Positions 35,188-46,320 of a stretch of 64,000 nt of DNA are shown here, one piece after another. The stretch comes from Poa pratensis. Taxonomy: Eukaryota; Streptophyta; Magnoliopsida; Poales; Poaceae. The notes beneath the pieces are model-generated. The model saw nothing but the letters and a program-made list of their open reading frames with translations, ran no database searches and had not been told where the DNA came from. The translations under genes were made by a program, and so were the position numbers. Numbering within the stretch: position 1 is the first letter of the stretch; each line of letters starts with the position of its first letter. The stretch is taken from contig CAMZMU010000040.1 in assembly GCA_947311845.1 (NCBI GenBank), positions 56,500,330-56,564,329 of the forward strand, written 5' to 3'.

Positions 35188-37850
35188 TGCATGCTTTGTG
35201 CCTAGCTAAAAGGCGTTAAAGAAAAGCGCTTATGGGAGGCAACCCATTTTATTTTTCTGCAATTTTTCTTTTATTGAGTCAAGGAGTTTGTTTACTTCTG
35301 TAGCAACTCCTTTGTATCTTTATTTTCTCGCATTGTTGTGCCAAGAGTAGCCTCTAATGATAAGATGATGCTTAATTTTGATTGCTGCGCAGAAACAGAT
35401 TTTTGCTGTTCACTGTACGAAATTCCTAAAATCACCAGATTGTTAATTAAATCTGAAATTTTTGTGCGTAATCTTTATGAATGTCTGAAACTTTCATTAG
35501 TTCAGAGTTTCTCGATCTGAGCGTCGTAAGTGCCTCGAAAAAATTCGTCTTTGCGGACTGTTCTGTTTTAGACAGATTATGCCTTTTTATTTTTGCATTC
35601 TCTCTTTTACTAGTGTTGAGTGAAATTCTTTTTTGGGTGGAAGAGCTTCACATAACATCAGTGGCTGTAGCTAATGTTTAAAGTAACAAATCATATTGCG
35701 TCTTTACAGAACATGTGAATTTTTGATTATGCACTAACCCTCTAATGAGATCTACTTTGAGTTTGGTGTGACGGAAGTTTTCAAGGGTCAAGAGAGAAGG
35801 ATGATATAATAGGATCAAGAAGAGTGAAGAGCTTAAGCTTGGGGAGGCTCCCATGGATCTCCCCAGCATATTTCAAGAAGACTCAAGCGTCTAAGCTTGG
35901 GGATGCCCAAGGCATCCCCTTCTTCATCGTCAAAATTATCAGGTCATCTCTAGTGAAACTATATTTTAATTCTTTCACATCATATGTGCTTTTCTTGGAG
36001 CGTCTGTGTGCTTTTTATTTTCAGTATTGCATTTTATTTTCAATAAAGCTTGACTGGACCCTAGCATTCTTGATTGGGAGAGAGACACGCTCCGCTTTTT
36101 CATGAGAATACTCCTATTCTTCACTTATATTTGTTGAGTATTCATATCTAGCGCTGTTCAGCTTTTAGCTCTTGTTTTCATGTATCTCTTGTCAGAGCTA
36201 TTAGCTTTCTTTTGTAGAAAGTACTCTCTTGCTTCACTTATATTTGTTTGGAGAGTTGATGAAATAAATTGATTGGTGTTTGGTTGGTTCAGAAAATGTT
36301 GCATGTGGTAATTGGTATAAGGAAAAACTTGCTTAATCTTGTAGATCACTAAAATGGATAACTTGATGCTTGTCAATTGTTTTGAGTTAACAAGTAGATC
36401 ATGATTAAATTGTGCATCACATGAGTTAAGCCTATTAGTGAAGAACTACCGTAAAGCTTGTTGAAAATTTGGTTTGCATCGGTGGTACCTCTAAGGTCTA
36501 GATATTTTCTAATAACAGGGTTTGGTTAACAAGGAAGACGGTATGAAGTCTTATAACGTTTGCAATATGTTTGTCATATAAAACTTGGTGTACGGGTTGA
36601 TATTCTTGTTTGCTTACATAACCTTGCTAGCCTAAACTCTGTACTGAGAGGGAATGCTTCTCGTGCATCCAAATCCTTGAGCCAAAATCCATGCCATTTG
36701 TGTCCACCATAACTACCTATATGTGGTATTTCCTTGCCACTCCAAGTAAATTTTTCATGTGCTACCTTTAAATTATTCAAAATGTTATTATTCCCTTTTT
36801 GTGTCAATGTTTACTAGCTCATGAGGAATTAGTGTGGTTATTCTTTATTCTATTTGTCGAGTGGACTTTTACACCTGGACTAGTGGCATATACATCCGCT
36901 TATCCAATAACTTGCAAAAAGAGCTGGCAACGGGGTGCCCAGTCCCAATTAATTACAACTTTAACCAATTAATTCTCTTCACACTTTTGCCCTGATTCAT
37001 CAGTAAGCAATGACAAACAGTGAAATACCTGAATGTGTGTAAACCAAAGAGAAAGAGGGATGATCTGCCTTGCTGGTAGAAATAACGTCCTTCATGGGAG
37101 CCGCTCTTAAAAGTCCGTTCGACAGGTAGAATACTGTTCTCACCCGCTACCATTCGTTGACAATTAACAAACACCTCTCAAAAATAGATACTCCTCCATG
37201 GTATGTGATTGATGGAAGGCACCCGAGGATTCGGTTAGCCATGGCTTGTGTTAGCAAGGTTGGGAGGAGTATCAAATATTTTATGCAATCTCTATATGCT
37301 TTCAAAAACCTAAAAGCTCTAGCACATGATTTAATCCCTGCTTCCCTCTGCGAAGGGCCTTTCTTTTACTTTTATGTTGAGTCAGTTTTCCTATTCTTTC
37401 TGTCTTCCACAAGCAAACACTAGTGTCAACTTTGTTACAACATGCGTTATATGCAATGTATTGGACTTGTTATACTACTTTGTGTTGACAATATCCATGA
37501 GATAAATATGTTGAAAGTTGAAGCAAATGCTGAAACTAAATTCTTCCTTTGTGTTGATTAAATACCTTTTGTTAGAAACTATTGCTTTATGAGTTAACAC
37601 TTATGCAAAACTGTTTGATGCTTGTCTCGAAAGTACTATTCATGAAAACGTTTAGCTTGTGTGATTCATTGTTTACTCATTATCTATTTGGTAGCAAATT
37701 ATAGACCATTGACTTGGATCACTTCATTCATTTACATGTGCCTTGCAATATTATATGATCAAGATTATGATAGTAGCATGTCACCTCAAAAATTATTTGT
37801 TTTTATCGTTTACCTACTCGAGGACGAGTAGGAACTAAGCTTGGGGATGC
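35188..37850 (+). other. Non-coding 3' internal region of the Athila-type element
   Basis: 2.66 kb with no ORF above background. Contains the Athila-typical GCGTTAAAGAAAAGCGCTTA and GGGAGGCAACCCATTTTATT near 35212-35255, two polypurine-like TAAGCTTGGGG words at about 35833 and 35892, and the final polypurine tract at 37837-37850. A perfect 9-bp hairpin GGGGATGCC-CAA-GGCATCCCC lies at 35899-35919. Confidence 0.75.
37837..37850 (+). other. Polypurine tract of the Athila-type element
   Basis: AAGCTTGGGGATGC immediately precedes the 3' LTR (TGATACG at 37851). It would prime plus-strand synthesis. Confidence 0.8.
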
Positions 37851-39438
37851 TGATACGTCTCAAACGTATCTATAATTTTTGATGTTCCATGCTTGTTTTA
37901 TACCAATTGCTACATGTTTTGCATCTACTTTATATCACTTTTATACATTTTTTGGGACTAACCTATTAACAAGATGCCGAAGTGCCAGTTCCTGTTTTCT
38001 GCTGTTTTTGTATTCCAGAAAAGCTAGTCTGGAAATATTCTCGGAATTGGACGAAACTACACGGGGTCCTATTTTTCCAGAACACGCCTGACGGAGCGAA
38101 GGAGCAGCAGAGGAGGGCCACCCCACACGCCACAGGGCGCGGGCCCCCCTCTGCCGCGCCCTGGGTGGTGTGGGCCCCTCGGGGGTCCGCAGCCGCCGCC
38201 CTTTCGCCTACTTATTCCCCCCGACGCGAAAACCCTAAGTACCTGAGCAAATATCCACGAAAAGTTCCAGAGACGCCGCCGTCGTCAACCCTAGCTCGGG
38301 AGGGTTCAGAACCTCTTCCCGGCACCCTGCCGGAGAGGGGAATCGTCACCGGAGGCTTCTACATCGCCATGCCTGCCTCCGGAGTGATGCGTGAGTAGTT
38401 CATCCTTGGACTACGGGTCCATAGCAGTAGCTAGATGGTTGTCTCTCCACTTTGTGCCATCATGTTTAGATCTTGTGAGCTGCCCTACATGATCAAGATC
38501 ATATTATTGTAATGCTACATGTTGTGTTTGCTGGGATCCGATGAATATTGAATATTATGTCAAGTTGATTATCAATCTATCTTATATGTTATTTAAGATC
38601 TTGCATGCTTTCCGTTACTCGTAGATGCTTTGGCCAAGTAGATGCTTGTAACTCCAAGAGAGAGTATTTATGCTAGATAGTGGGTTCATGTCTCCGTTTA
38701 ACCTGGGACAGTGACAGAAAGTTCTAAGGTTGTGGATGTGCTGTTGCCACTAGGGATAACCTAACGATGCTATGTCCACGGCATATGTGTTTGTTTACAT
38801 TACGCACTTTACTTAATGCAATTATCCGTTGCTTGCAACTTAATACCAACGGGGGACTCGGATGACAACCCGGCGGTGGATTATTAGTCATAGATGCTGT
38901 TGGATAACGATCTATGTATTATGTCGTAATGCCCAATTAAATATCATAGTAGTCAACATGTCATGTATATGCATTGTCATGCGCTCACTATTCGTCAATT
39001 GCCCAGCTGTAATTTGTTCACCCAACATGTTAGTTATCTTTTATGGAGAGACACCACTAGTGAACTGTGGACCCCGGTCCATTCTTTTACACTGATTAAA
39101 CAACCACAAACTGCAAACTGTTCCTTTTTCATTCTCTGCAATTTAATACTCATTTTCCACACCATACGTTTAATCCTTTGTTTTCAGCAAGCCAGTGAGA
39201 TTGACAACCTCACTGTTTCGTTGGGGCAAAGTAGTTTGATTGTGTTGTGTGCAGATTCCACGTCAACAGTCCAGACTCCCTGCGACAGCTATTTTTCTGG
39301 CGCCGTTGACAACCTTCTGAAGAGTTGCTGCTCCTACTGGTTCGATAACCTTGGTTTCTTTCTGAGGGAAAACTTGCTGCTGACTACATCATACCTTCCT
39401 CTTGGGGTCTCCCAACGAACGTGTGTTTCACGTCATCA
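37851..39438 (+). repeat. 3' LTR of the Athila-type element
   Basis: 1588 bp, TGATACGTCTC...ACGTCATCA, followed by the duplicated target GTCCG. An open frame that appears to begin inside this LTR (38963) and run to 39898 is an artefact of joining LTR sequence to the C2 gene remnant. Confidence 0.95.
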
Positions 39439-39957
39439 GTCCGCGTCGCCGTCAGGGAGCCCTCCAGGTACTACTACGGGAACCAGGCTGGCTACCCGGT
39501 CCGGCGGCGGCGCCTACGAGTCCTCCCGCGACGCGTACGACACCCCGGGTGGTGGCTACAGCGACGCCGCGCCTGGTAGATATGGTGTCGGAGCTGGCGG
39601 CTACGGAGCCGCGTATGGCGCCGCGGCGCCTCCCGCGGGGTACCCGGCTCAGGCAGCATACGGCGCCGGACCGGCTTATGGCGCCGCACCGGCATACGGC
39701 GCCGCTCCGCCGGCGCCAGAGGACCATGACGACGGGGAGCATCAGCGTGAGCTTTGGCCGGCCATCGGCGGCGCGGCGACGGAGCTGAACGGCCGCGCGC
39801 TCCCGCCAGCGTCGCCCCCGGAGGCGAGCTTCCTCCGCGTCCGCGACACCGAAGACGGCGACGGCGTACGCGAGCACGAACCGCGTCTCGGCGGCTGAGG
39901 ACGCGCGGTTCGAGGTGTACGCGGGCAAGGAGCCGGCGGCGCTGGATCTAGAGTAAT
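39439..39957 (+). pseudogene. C2-domain (SRC2-like) gene, part downstream of the retrotransposon
   Basis: After GTCCG the frame of the upstream fragment continues as VAVREPSRYYYGNQAGYPV, then a one-base shift leads to AYESSRDAYDTPGGGYSDAA and a Gly/Tyr/Ala/Pro-rich tail (GVGAGGYGAAYGAAAPPAGY, AYGAGPAYGAAPAYGAAPP) typical of the disordered C-terminus of plant SRC2-type C2 proteins. Further on another frame reads AAEDARFEVYAGKEPAALDLE and stops at TAA 39955. The gene is thus interrupted by the 6.9 kb element and by at least one frameshift. GC content is much higher than in the LTRs. Confidence 0.7.
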
Positions 39958-40362
39958 AGCGGCTGGAGCGAGGGTCGCCCGACGCCATGGCTGCGGCAGG
40001 AGCTCGCTGGAGCTCGTCGAGCTTGAGAGGAGGGGGCGCGCGGTGCCAGGAGGCGCCCGAGGCACACGAGAGAGAGGGAGGGGAGGAGAGGAAGGGGGCG
40101 GCGCGCGGGGCCGGGAGGCGGACGAGCGAGATGGATGGGAGGAGAGGAAGGCGGCGATATGAGCGAGGCGAGCGTGGCGGCGGTGGTTGCGAGCGAAGGG
40201 GAGCGGGAGGATAAGGTGGAGAGCGCGACCGGCGGGTACATGGAATTCCCGTGGGGTAAAGTGGACTCGGCCCAATTATCCCGTACGGGATTAATGGGTT
40301 TCTTAATCGGGAAAGGGGGCCAATTTCGGTGGGATGGGACACGGGACAAGTGGCATGCCCAT
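39958..40362. other. GC-rich flank with inverted TCCCA-rich block
   Basis: Purine-rich GC sequence (40000-40230) followed by 40240-40360, whose reverse complement (GTGTCCCATCCCACC, ATTGGGCCGAGTCCACTTT) resembles 32150-32270 on the other side of the C2 fragment. No gene seen. Confidence 0.4.
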
Positions 40363-41487
40363 CGAAGAAATAGGCTTTCGCCCCGCTATATAAATATAGC
40401 AACCACACGGTACAATTTTGAGTCAACTGCTGGGGCCAAACAACACAACCAAGCCAAAAGAAAAGAAAGAGAAAAAAATAAGAGAAAACAAGGCCGACAT
40501 CGGCGGATCAACGAAAACGAAAATGACTCGCAACCGCTGCGTCCTCTCCGGAGTATTCCCACCATGATTCTAGCACTCCGAATCGCCGCGTACCAAGCAG
40601 CACCTCCAAGAAGGAAGGCGACGACGACGACGCTGCTGCCCGGACTGGTCCTAGGGTTTCCCCAGGTACGCTCTGAGGTGTGGGGAAGAGGTATACCCGA
40701 CGCCCTCCAGGAAGGAAGGGTGACACTCTCAAGCGTCACCGCGTCGGTGCCAAACGGCAGGGATTTCTCCCAACCCCTAAAAAAACCACATCCCGGACAA
40801 TCTGTAGCGCTCCACCAAGCTTCCATCCACCAACACACGCCACCACGGTCTTGAAGTCACCATCGTCGTCTCACCAAGGCAAACATAGCATGGCCGGCTA
40901 GCCGAGACGAAGCAGTCGTAGACAAGATCCGACAATATCACAACCAGGCGGGAGGGAACAACCTCCACCATCAGAGACGGTAGCTGACCGGACGCAATGA
41001 TAAGTGCACACCAGGCCATTGGAGCCGGAGGGCAGCAGCAGTAAAGCCACCCAGAGGACGTCCTCCACCGCCATCGGTGGGTGCCGACCGGACATGGCAG
41101 CAGGGACACACCAGGCCAAGCAGGCCCGGCCGAGCCCCGGGAGGCTTGTAAAGTCCCCGCCGCCATGCTGCTGCACGTAGACCACCACCGCCGCTACCCT
41201 CTTGATCGGCTCCGTAGGCTCGGCCGGACCCAGACGGGCCCATGAAGCTCTCGTCGTCATGTTGCAGCAGGCGTGGCGTCATCGCTGTCATCCCCATCAC
41301 GAGCTGCTCATCAGACAAACCGGAGGCAGGAAGTTCGAACCCGCCCAGGACCATACAAACCCAAATCAGGCCCGAAGGGCCCAGATCTGGGCTTATAGGG
41401 CCGGCAGAGCTCCACCGCCGCCCGCGCCACCAACGGCGGCGCCACCACCACATCCGCCATCCACGCTGCCCATCCCATCCCATTGAA
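40363..41487 (-). mobile_element. LINE-like retroposon, 3' end on the left
   Basis: On the minus strand the right-to-left sequence passes GGGGAAACCCTAGGACCAG (about 40650), CCTTCCTTCTTGGAGGTGC, and ends TATAAATATAG... CGGGGCGAAAGCC at about 40370. The GCGGGGCGAAAGCC end and AAACCCTAGG words are characteristic of plant L1-type LINE 3' and leader regions. No reverse transcriptase is encoded. A 7-bp ATGGGCA at both ends could be the target duplication but is too short to rely on. The right limit is uncertain. Confidence 0.55.
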
Positions 41488-41620
41488 ATCTTAAGTTTTG
41501 TAGAGCCTGGTCGTCTTTATTTTTAGCATCTCATCCACGGACCAGGTTGTGATTTGAGAAGTAAGTCTTGAACACGTGAGGTAAACTAGTGTCACACTCG
41601 AACCAGGGAGGAGATATCCA

Positions 41621-41875
41621 GTGCTACTTACTGGCCATGTACGTGCTACCAGATTCCCTATGAAGGGACAGGATCAAATCTTGGACTGGCTCCATTTCAC
41701 CAAGCAGGAACATCTGTATCTGGACCCCCAAATATCTGGATGTTCTCAGGATCAACACATTCCAACGGAGGCCACTGAACTAGTACTGGACTTCTCCAAT
41801 TCCAACGAGGAGTGTGCTAACCTGCAAATTGGTTTTAATTGCTCTCCAAATGACAATTCTTTACTAGTTCCATGA
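41621..41875 (+). CDS. Unidentified 84-residue frame, possible terminal exon
   Basis: The translation (QILDWLHFTKQEHLYLDPQI, then TELVLDFSNSNEECANLQIG) has balanced, protein-like composition and ends at TGA 41875, unlike the GC-driven frames around it. CAG or TAG acceptors occur upstream. I do not recognise the family. It may be the last exon of a host gene carried here by a transposon. Confidence 0.3.
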   Translation: MLLTGHVRATRFPMKGQDQILDWLHFTKQEHLYLDPQISGCSQDQHIPTEATELVLDFSNSNEECANLQIGFNCSPNDNSLLVP

Positions 41876-41987
41876 AGATTAGTTCAATCGAGTCATCCTC
41901 TCGGCCGTATAGAAAAAAGAAGATTATTCTTTTCAATGTGCTTTCTTGTATTGTACTTCAGCATTCCCATCTGAAATGGGTATAGTA

Positions 41988-43054
41988 CTAGAAGGCAAGG
42001 CGCGCTTTGCCGCGCCCGGTTTAGTTGTTTTCGTTTAATTGATTTGTTCTTTATTTTTGTTCTATTGTTGTTGTGGCTTTGAATAAGGCGTTTTAACAAT
42101 GTTTTCCAGTTTCACAGATAGACAGAATATGTTATTTCTCTTCATTATAATAAGTTTGTAAGTGCTATGAGGATAATATTCGGCACAAAGTTTATGACAA
42201 AAAAATATTTCAAACTCATAAGTCATAGTATCTATTTTTTATTTTTTTAGAGAACTGCATATGTATTACACAGAAAACGAGTACAGAGACTCGAGCAATA
42301 CAGAGCAACATACGCAGGAAGCATAGCTACAGAGGAAAACACCGCCGCCGCCGACGCCGGAGTCGATGAAGCCGCACCACCTTCTTACCTTTTCCCGAGA
42401 GCACCTGGAAAAGGCCGCAGAAGCCGTCCGCCACTCGGTGACGAAACCTCGCTCGATGAACGAACACGGCCAGCGCCCTCCACCGCTTGCAGCACCACCT
42501 TCCGTCGGCCACCAAACCCGGCGAAGCCAGCAGAGGCTCCTCGCAAACGCCGCTTCTACCTCCAACACACCACCACCCCAGCTCCACACCGCCGCTGGAG
42601 GACGCGCCGGCGTGACGACGACAGAGCCGGGGGACCGGAGTCCCAGAGCCCTAGGTCAACGGCACCGATCCGTCGACCCGAAGCAGGGGCCTGGACCGCC
42701 CGAGGAATCCGAAGATCCGCGAGCGCCAGGACGACGGCGAGCGCCCCGCTGCACACGCAGCAGAGAGGGGAAGCGCCGCCCCCAAAACCACCGCCGACCA
42801 CGCCACCACCTCCACAGCGCCGCCGGCATGAACGCCCTCTAACCCAACACTATGTACATGGCGAGATCCGGGATTCCCCAGCCTCCCGCTGCCGGAGCAG
42901 CCGCCGGAGACGGAGGAATCCCACGGATCGCCGCCGCGCAAGGTGGATTGACGACGACGAGCTCAAAAATCGCCCCTCTGCACTGTAGCAAGGGGATAAG
43001 GTCGCGGTGGAGTGCGAGTTAAGTCATAGTATCTATTTCCTAATAGTAAGGAGA
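41988..43054 (-). mobile_element. Small non-autonomous Helitron containing a retroposon (putative)
   Basis: The left end A|CTAG (41988-41991) is followed by the hairpin GGCGCG-CTTTGC-CGCGCC (41999-42016). The right end could be 43054, where the minus strand reads TCTCCTTACTATTAGG, similar to the Helitron starts at 29350 and 45905, although the next + base is A and not T. Without the retroposon at 42238-43019 the element would be only about 270 bp. The 3' end is clear, the 5' end is tentative. Confidence 0.5.
42238..43019 (-). mobile_element. LINE-like retroposon with 19-bp target duplication
   Basis: A 782-bp insertion flanked by the perfect repeat TAAGTCATAGTATCTATTT (42219-42237 and 43020-43038). 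On the minus strand it is GC-rich and ends in AAAAAAATAAAAAA after TGTGTAATACATATGCAG, the poly(A) of a retroposed RNA. A block CGCTCGATGAACGAACACGG (42450-42470) is similar to 46590-46612 in the next retroposon. There is no reverse transcriptase. The open frames are GC-driven and match no family. Confidence 0.85.
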
Positions 43055-44063
43055 AAACTACCCCTACTATCATTTGAAGGGATTAACAATTCAACTGAGA
43101 TGTCATGCATTTCCAGCAAAAAAAACTAATCTCTACAGTAGAAAGCTAATCTCTGTTAATCTCTACTATTATTTAAAGGGACTATCTAACTATTGACTGC
43201 ACTAAGGTAAATCACTTGAGCGATCATCATCCTTCTATAAATGTACGCAGTGAAAGAAACCAACTCATGTGTGCCATTAAAGAGAAATGTATTCAAATTT
43301 TATCGGCTAGCCAACCATTTAGATTTGTTACCTTATAGTAAGAATCAACATCATTTCTAACCATTTCAAAAACATCATTTCTATCATCTACCTTACCATA
43401 TCATCGGTATATCAAAGGCAAAAAATTCAAAGCAGGGCAGAATTGCCAGCTGAAATATGTCGTTTCAGCTAACATGTTTCATTATAACAAACTTCGCCAA
43501 TCCATGCGTAGGAGATTTTTTTTTTGAAACTCCATGGTTGTATTAATTTTTGCCTGCATCTAGAGACGTTTGGATGTGTATTGTGTTTCGTGTACTCTCA
43601 CCACTTGGCTAAGTGTTGAACTTAGGTCACACCACCACACTTGAACAAATTTGTTTCGCTGACAGTAACACGAGGAGCGGCGAACGGAATAACGGCGCAG
43701 TGTGACGGCAGTGCAGCGGCTGGAGCTGCTCGGGCACAGGTGAAGTTATTGGCAGCGACGGACATACACGTACATACAGTACAATATCTATACGTATATG
43801 TCCGTCGAAATGAAAGAGTTACGACACGAAAGTTCAGGGGAACAGCGATATGGATCTACTTGTCAAATGAAATTTCAAACGGTTACAACTACGGCGAATT
43901 TGATAAATTTGTCTAAAATGATTAAAACTTTTGTCCAAAATTAAGAAGTTACAGTTGACGAAATTCAAAACCGATCACGGAATGGAAACTACTCGTCGAC
44001 GTGCATATATTTAGTGTATATCTTTTCTCTAATCAAAATATGTTTGTGTATATGTATATTAGA
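43055..44063. other. No gene; reverse relative of the 30044 repeat
   Basis: 43055-43520 is AT-rich with nothing recognised apart from two similar CTACTAT-ATTT-AAGGGA words (43064, 43158) that resemble Helitron 5' ends. About 43740-44040, read on the minus strand, aligns with the 30044 tandem unit (GTCGACGA-TTCCATT, GATCGGTTT, AACTTCTTAATTT, ACGGACATATA), clearly diverged. Confidence 0.5.
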
Positions 44064-45905
44064 CTAGCTAAATGCCCGTGCGTTGCAACGGGTCAATACA
44101 AAATATGTGGAATTATTTTTAAAGTTTATTTCATTTCATGAACAAAAGTGTTAAGAGATGATGCTAGTTGTAAGGTATGGCACATCCTTATATCCACATG
44201 AAAATATTACCGTTGATGCGGCTTGATTCTTATTGCTACGAACATGTAAATAAGTGTTATTTCAAGACACCAAAACTGGAAGAAAAGCATTTCACAGCAT
44301 CACAATATAGCCTTCGTGTAAAGGAGGGATGCGAGCGGTCTAATTGCCTCAATAGCAGCTGCTTTTATCTCTGCATTCACATCCCTTGTGCAAGGCATGA
44401 TTGCCATATTACAGGGTGAGGCAAGTATGTAATTTTGTTTAAGATCTAATGTAACTTGAACATGTTTGCAGAAATAAGGTGAGGCAAGGACACTATTTTC
44501 CATATCTAATTCAATTTCGACATGTTCAAAGAAAATAGCCAAAAAAAATAAATCAACTCCTACTAACAATGGAATACTGTAAGTTAATAGTCTATTTGAG
44601 CTCAGTTTGGGGTTTCAAATTCATGACTGCTCGTGAATATTACAACCAATAGGAAAATCATACTATTTTATCCAATCATTTTTTTTTCTCATATCTTTGT
44701 TCAGAAAATGCTCCTATTCCACCTGGTAAAATACCTATGTCAACAGTCAGACCACTTCAGAGTAAATCACTCGGACCAGCCACGGTCATCTCTTCTACTA
44801 CATCTCTCGTGAAAGTTCAGCAAGAAAATTCCCCTTTCTAGTGAGCCGACTCTACCCAATGTCCCAATGCATTGGCTTTCCCGTGTATCAGCTTAGGCGC
44901 ACGATGTACCTCAGCTCGGCCATCGATGCCTGGAGCGTCGAAACTGCCTGCAGGTCGACTCGCAGAGGGCGCAGCTGCGCCACGGAAGCCTGGCGGAGCC
45001 CCACAGTGTCTGCCCCGAAGGCTCGATCTGAAGCCCCCGCGCTGCCGGCTGTTCCCGCTCCGGCGCTCGAATCTCGGGCTCGCAGCTCGCGTCGCCCTCG
45101 ATCAGTGGTGACAGCTGCAGCCCTCATTTGACAGGCAAGGCGGCACATACCTCGCTGCTCCAGTCTCAACATGTAGTTCTGCCGCTCGAGCTCCACGCGC
45201 GGAGTCGTTCGCGATTTCTCGTCTCTCAATCTCTCCATGCCTCTCTCGATCCACGTCACTCTCTCAATTTCTCTCCGCCGGCCGCGTCCCCCTTCCCCTC
45301 CACCAGCCCCGACCCACCCATCTCCTTCCTTTCCTCCGTCCACCTCTCTCTCTCCCAGACGCGGTCAACGATCTGTTGGATGGGGTCCGAATCTGGGAGG
45401 AACGACCCGACTACGGCATCCCGCCGGTGCCACCCCTTCTCCCACCTCAACCAGTGCAGGCCTTCCTTCTCCCCTCCCTTCGTCGGGCCCATCTCGCGAA
45501 TCAACACGGTTCTTCTCCTCTCTCCGCCGACCTCTGGGTCGCCCGTGGCCGCATGGGATGTACAAGATGGGATGCCGGCGAATTTCAGCTCCTGTGGACT
45601 CGTGCAGACGCCCGCGTTTGATCTCGTATATGACCCCGACGGCGCCAGAGATGCCGCCGGGCGTGCAAGCGCCGGAGTCGCGGGCGACGGCGACGAAGTT
45701 CCCTGCGTGAGGTGCAGAGAAGAACGATGTGTTGTGTTCCAGGGAAAATAACGTTTCGATGTGTTGTGTTCCAGGTAAAATAACGTTTCGGGATAAGTTA
45801 TAGACTACGGGTTGATTACCCGATTTCGGAGGGGCCAAATTGCAAACTTGGCGCGACGTACCGTACGACCGTACCACGATCGTTTAACAATATATATAGT
45901 AGAGA
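44064..45905 (-). mobile_element. Complete non-autonomous Helitron (1842 bp)
   Basis: 3' end: A|CTAG at 44064-44067 with hairpin CCCGTGCGTTGCAACGGG (44074-44091). 5' end: TCTCTACTATATATATTG on the minus strand from 45905, followed on the + strand by T. Both ends fit A/T insertion. The interior carries GC-rich sequence (44900-45720) that may derive from a host gene, but encodes no Rep or helicase, so it depends on an autonomous partner. Confidence 0.85.
44888..45343 (-). pseudogene. Possible captured coiled-coil gene fragment in the Helitron
   Basis: A 151-residue minus-strand frame with ELERQNYMLRLEQRGMCRLA and later VGLRQASVAQLRPLRVDLQA then VSTLQASMAELRYIV, giving a leucine/alanine heptad pattern. 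It loosely recalls plant FLX-like coiled-coil proteins, but the match is impressionistic. A typical Helitron gene capture is a reasonable reading; parent gene not established. Confidence 0.3.
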
Positions 45906-46320
45906 TGTGATGAGATAAAGGGTTGATTCGGTGGTTTTTCCAAAGACCTGGTTTGCCTTGAGCTGTAATATACAATATCCTAAATATGTAGAGCTGCAAT
46001 AAAATACGCACATGCATGTATGTGGGCCCATCTATGACCTAAAGCGGAGGTGCTGTCATAAAATACTCACATGCATGTAGGTGGGCCCATCTAAGGAGGA
46101 TGAGGTGGAGCAACCACAAGCTTGGAAATCAAGGGAGCTTAGGTATATTAGAGATTTCCAGAAGCTTTGCAAATCTCCTATTGTCCTATATTTGTGGTCT
46201 TAGCTTTTTTTTTCTGTGAAAAATATGCTTTTGCCAAAACGGAGTATAAGGAGGGTATGCTTTATATTGATAATAATAACTTTAGCATCTGAAAGGGCTT
46301 TGTTGCATCCGTCAGAGTTT
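45906..46320. other. Short flank with a 34-bp direct repeat
   Basis: Two copies of TAAAATAC-CACATGCATGTA-GTGGGCCCATCT at about 46000-46033 and 46059-46092. Otherwise nothing is recognised. It ends with the left copy of the retroposon target duplication. Confidence 0.5.

Larger units (their letters stand above)
32544..39438 (+). mobile_element. Complete Athila-lineage (Ty3/Gypsy) retrotransposon, gag-pro only
   Basis: Two LTRs (1599 and 1588 bp) with TG...CA ends enclose a 3.7 kb internal region; the element is flanked by the 5-bp duplication GTCCG (32539-32543, 39439-39443). The primer binding site is of the tRNA-Asp type used by Athila elements, and the polypurine context AAGCTTGGGGATGC is typical of Triticeae Athila families such as Sabrina and WHAM. 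Only gag and protease fragments are coded; reverse transcriptase, RNase H, integrase and an env-like gene are missing. It is therefore non-autonomous and must have used enzymes from a partner. It sits inside the C2 gene fragment. Confidence 0.95.

Noticed and set aside
38963..39898. 311-residue ORF as a single protein
   Set aside because: It joins LTR sequence to the C2 gene tail across the Athila 3' boundary; the N-terminal half is LTR translation.
39452..40426. 324-residue minus-strand ORF
   Set aside because: Antisense shadow of the Gly/Tyr-rich C2 tail plus GC-rich flank; arginine/proline-rich, no domain.
43059..43182. A + strand Helitron start at TCTCTACTATTATTTAAAGG (about 43153)
   Set aside because: The word resembles a Helitron 5' end and follows an A, but no matching 3' hairpin and CTAG|T end exists downstream in that orientation.
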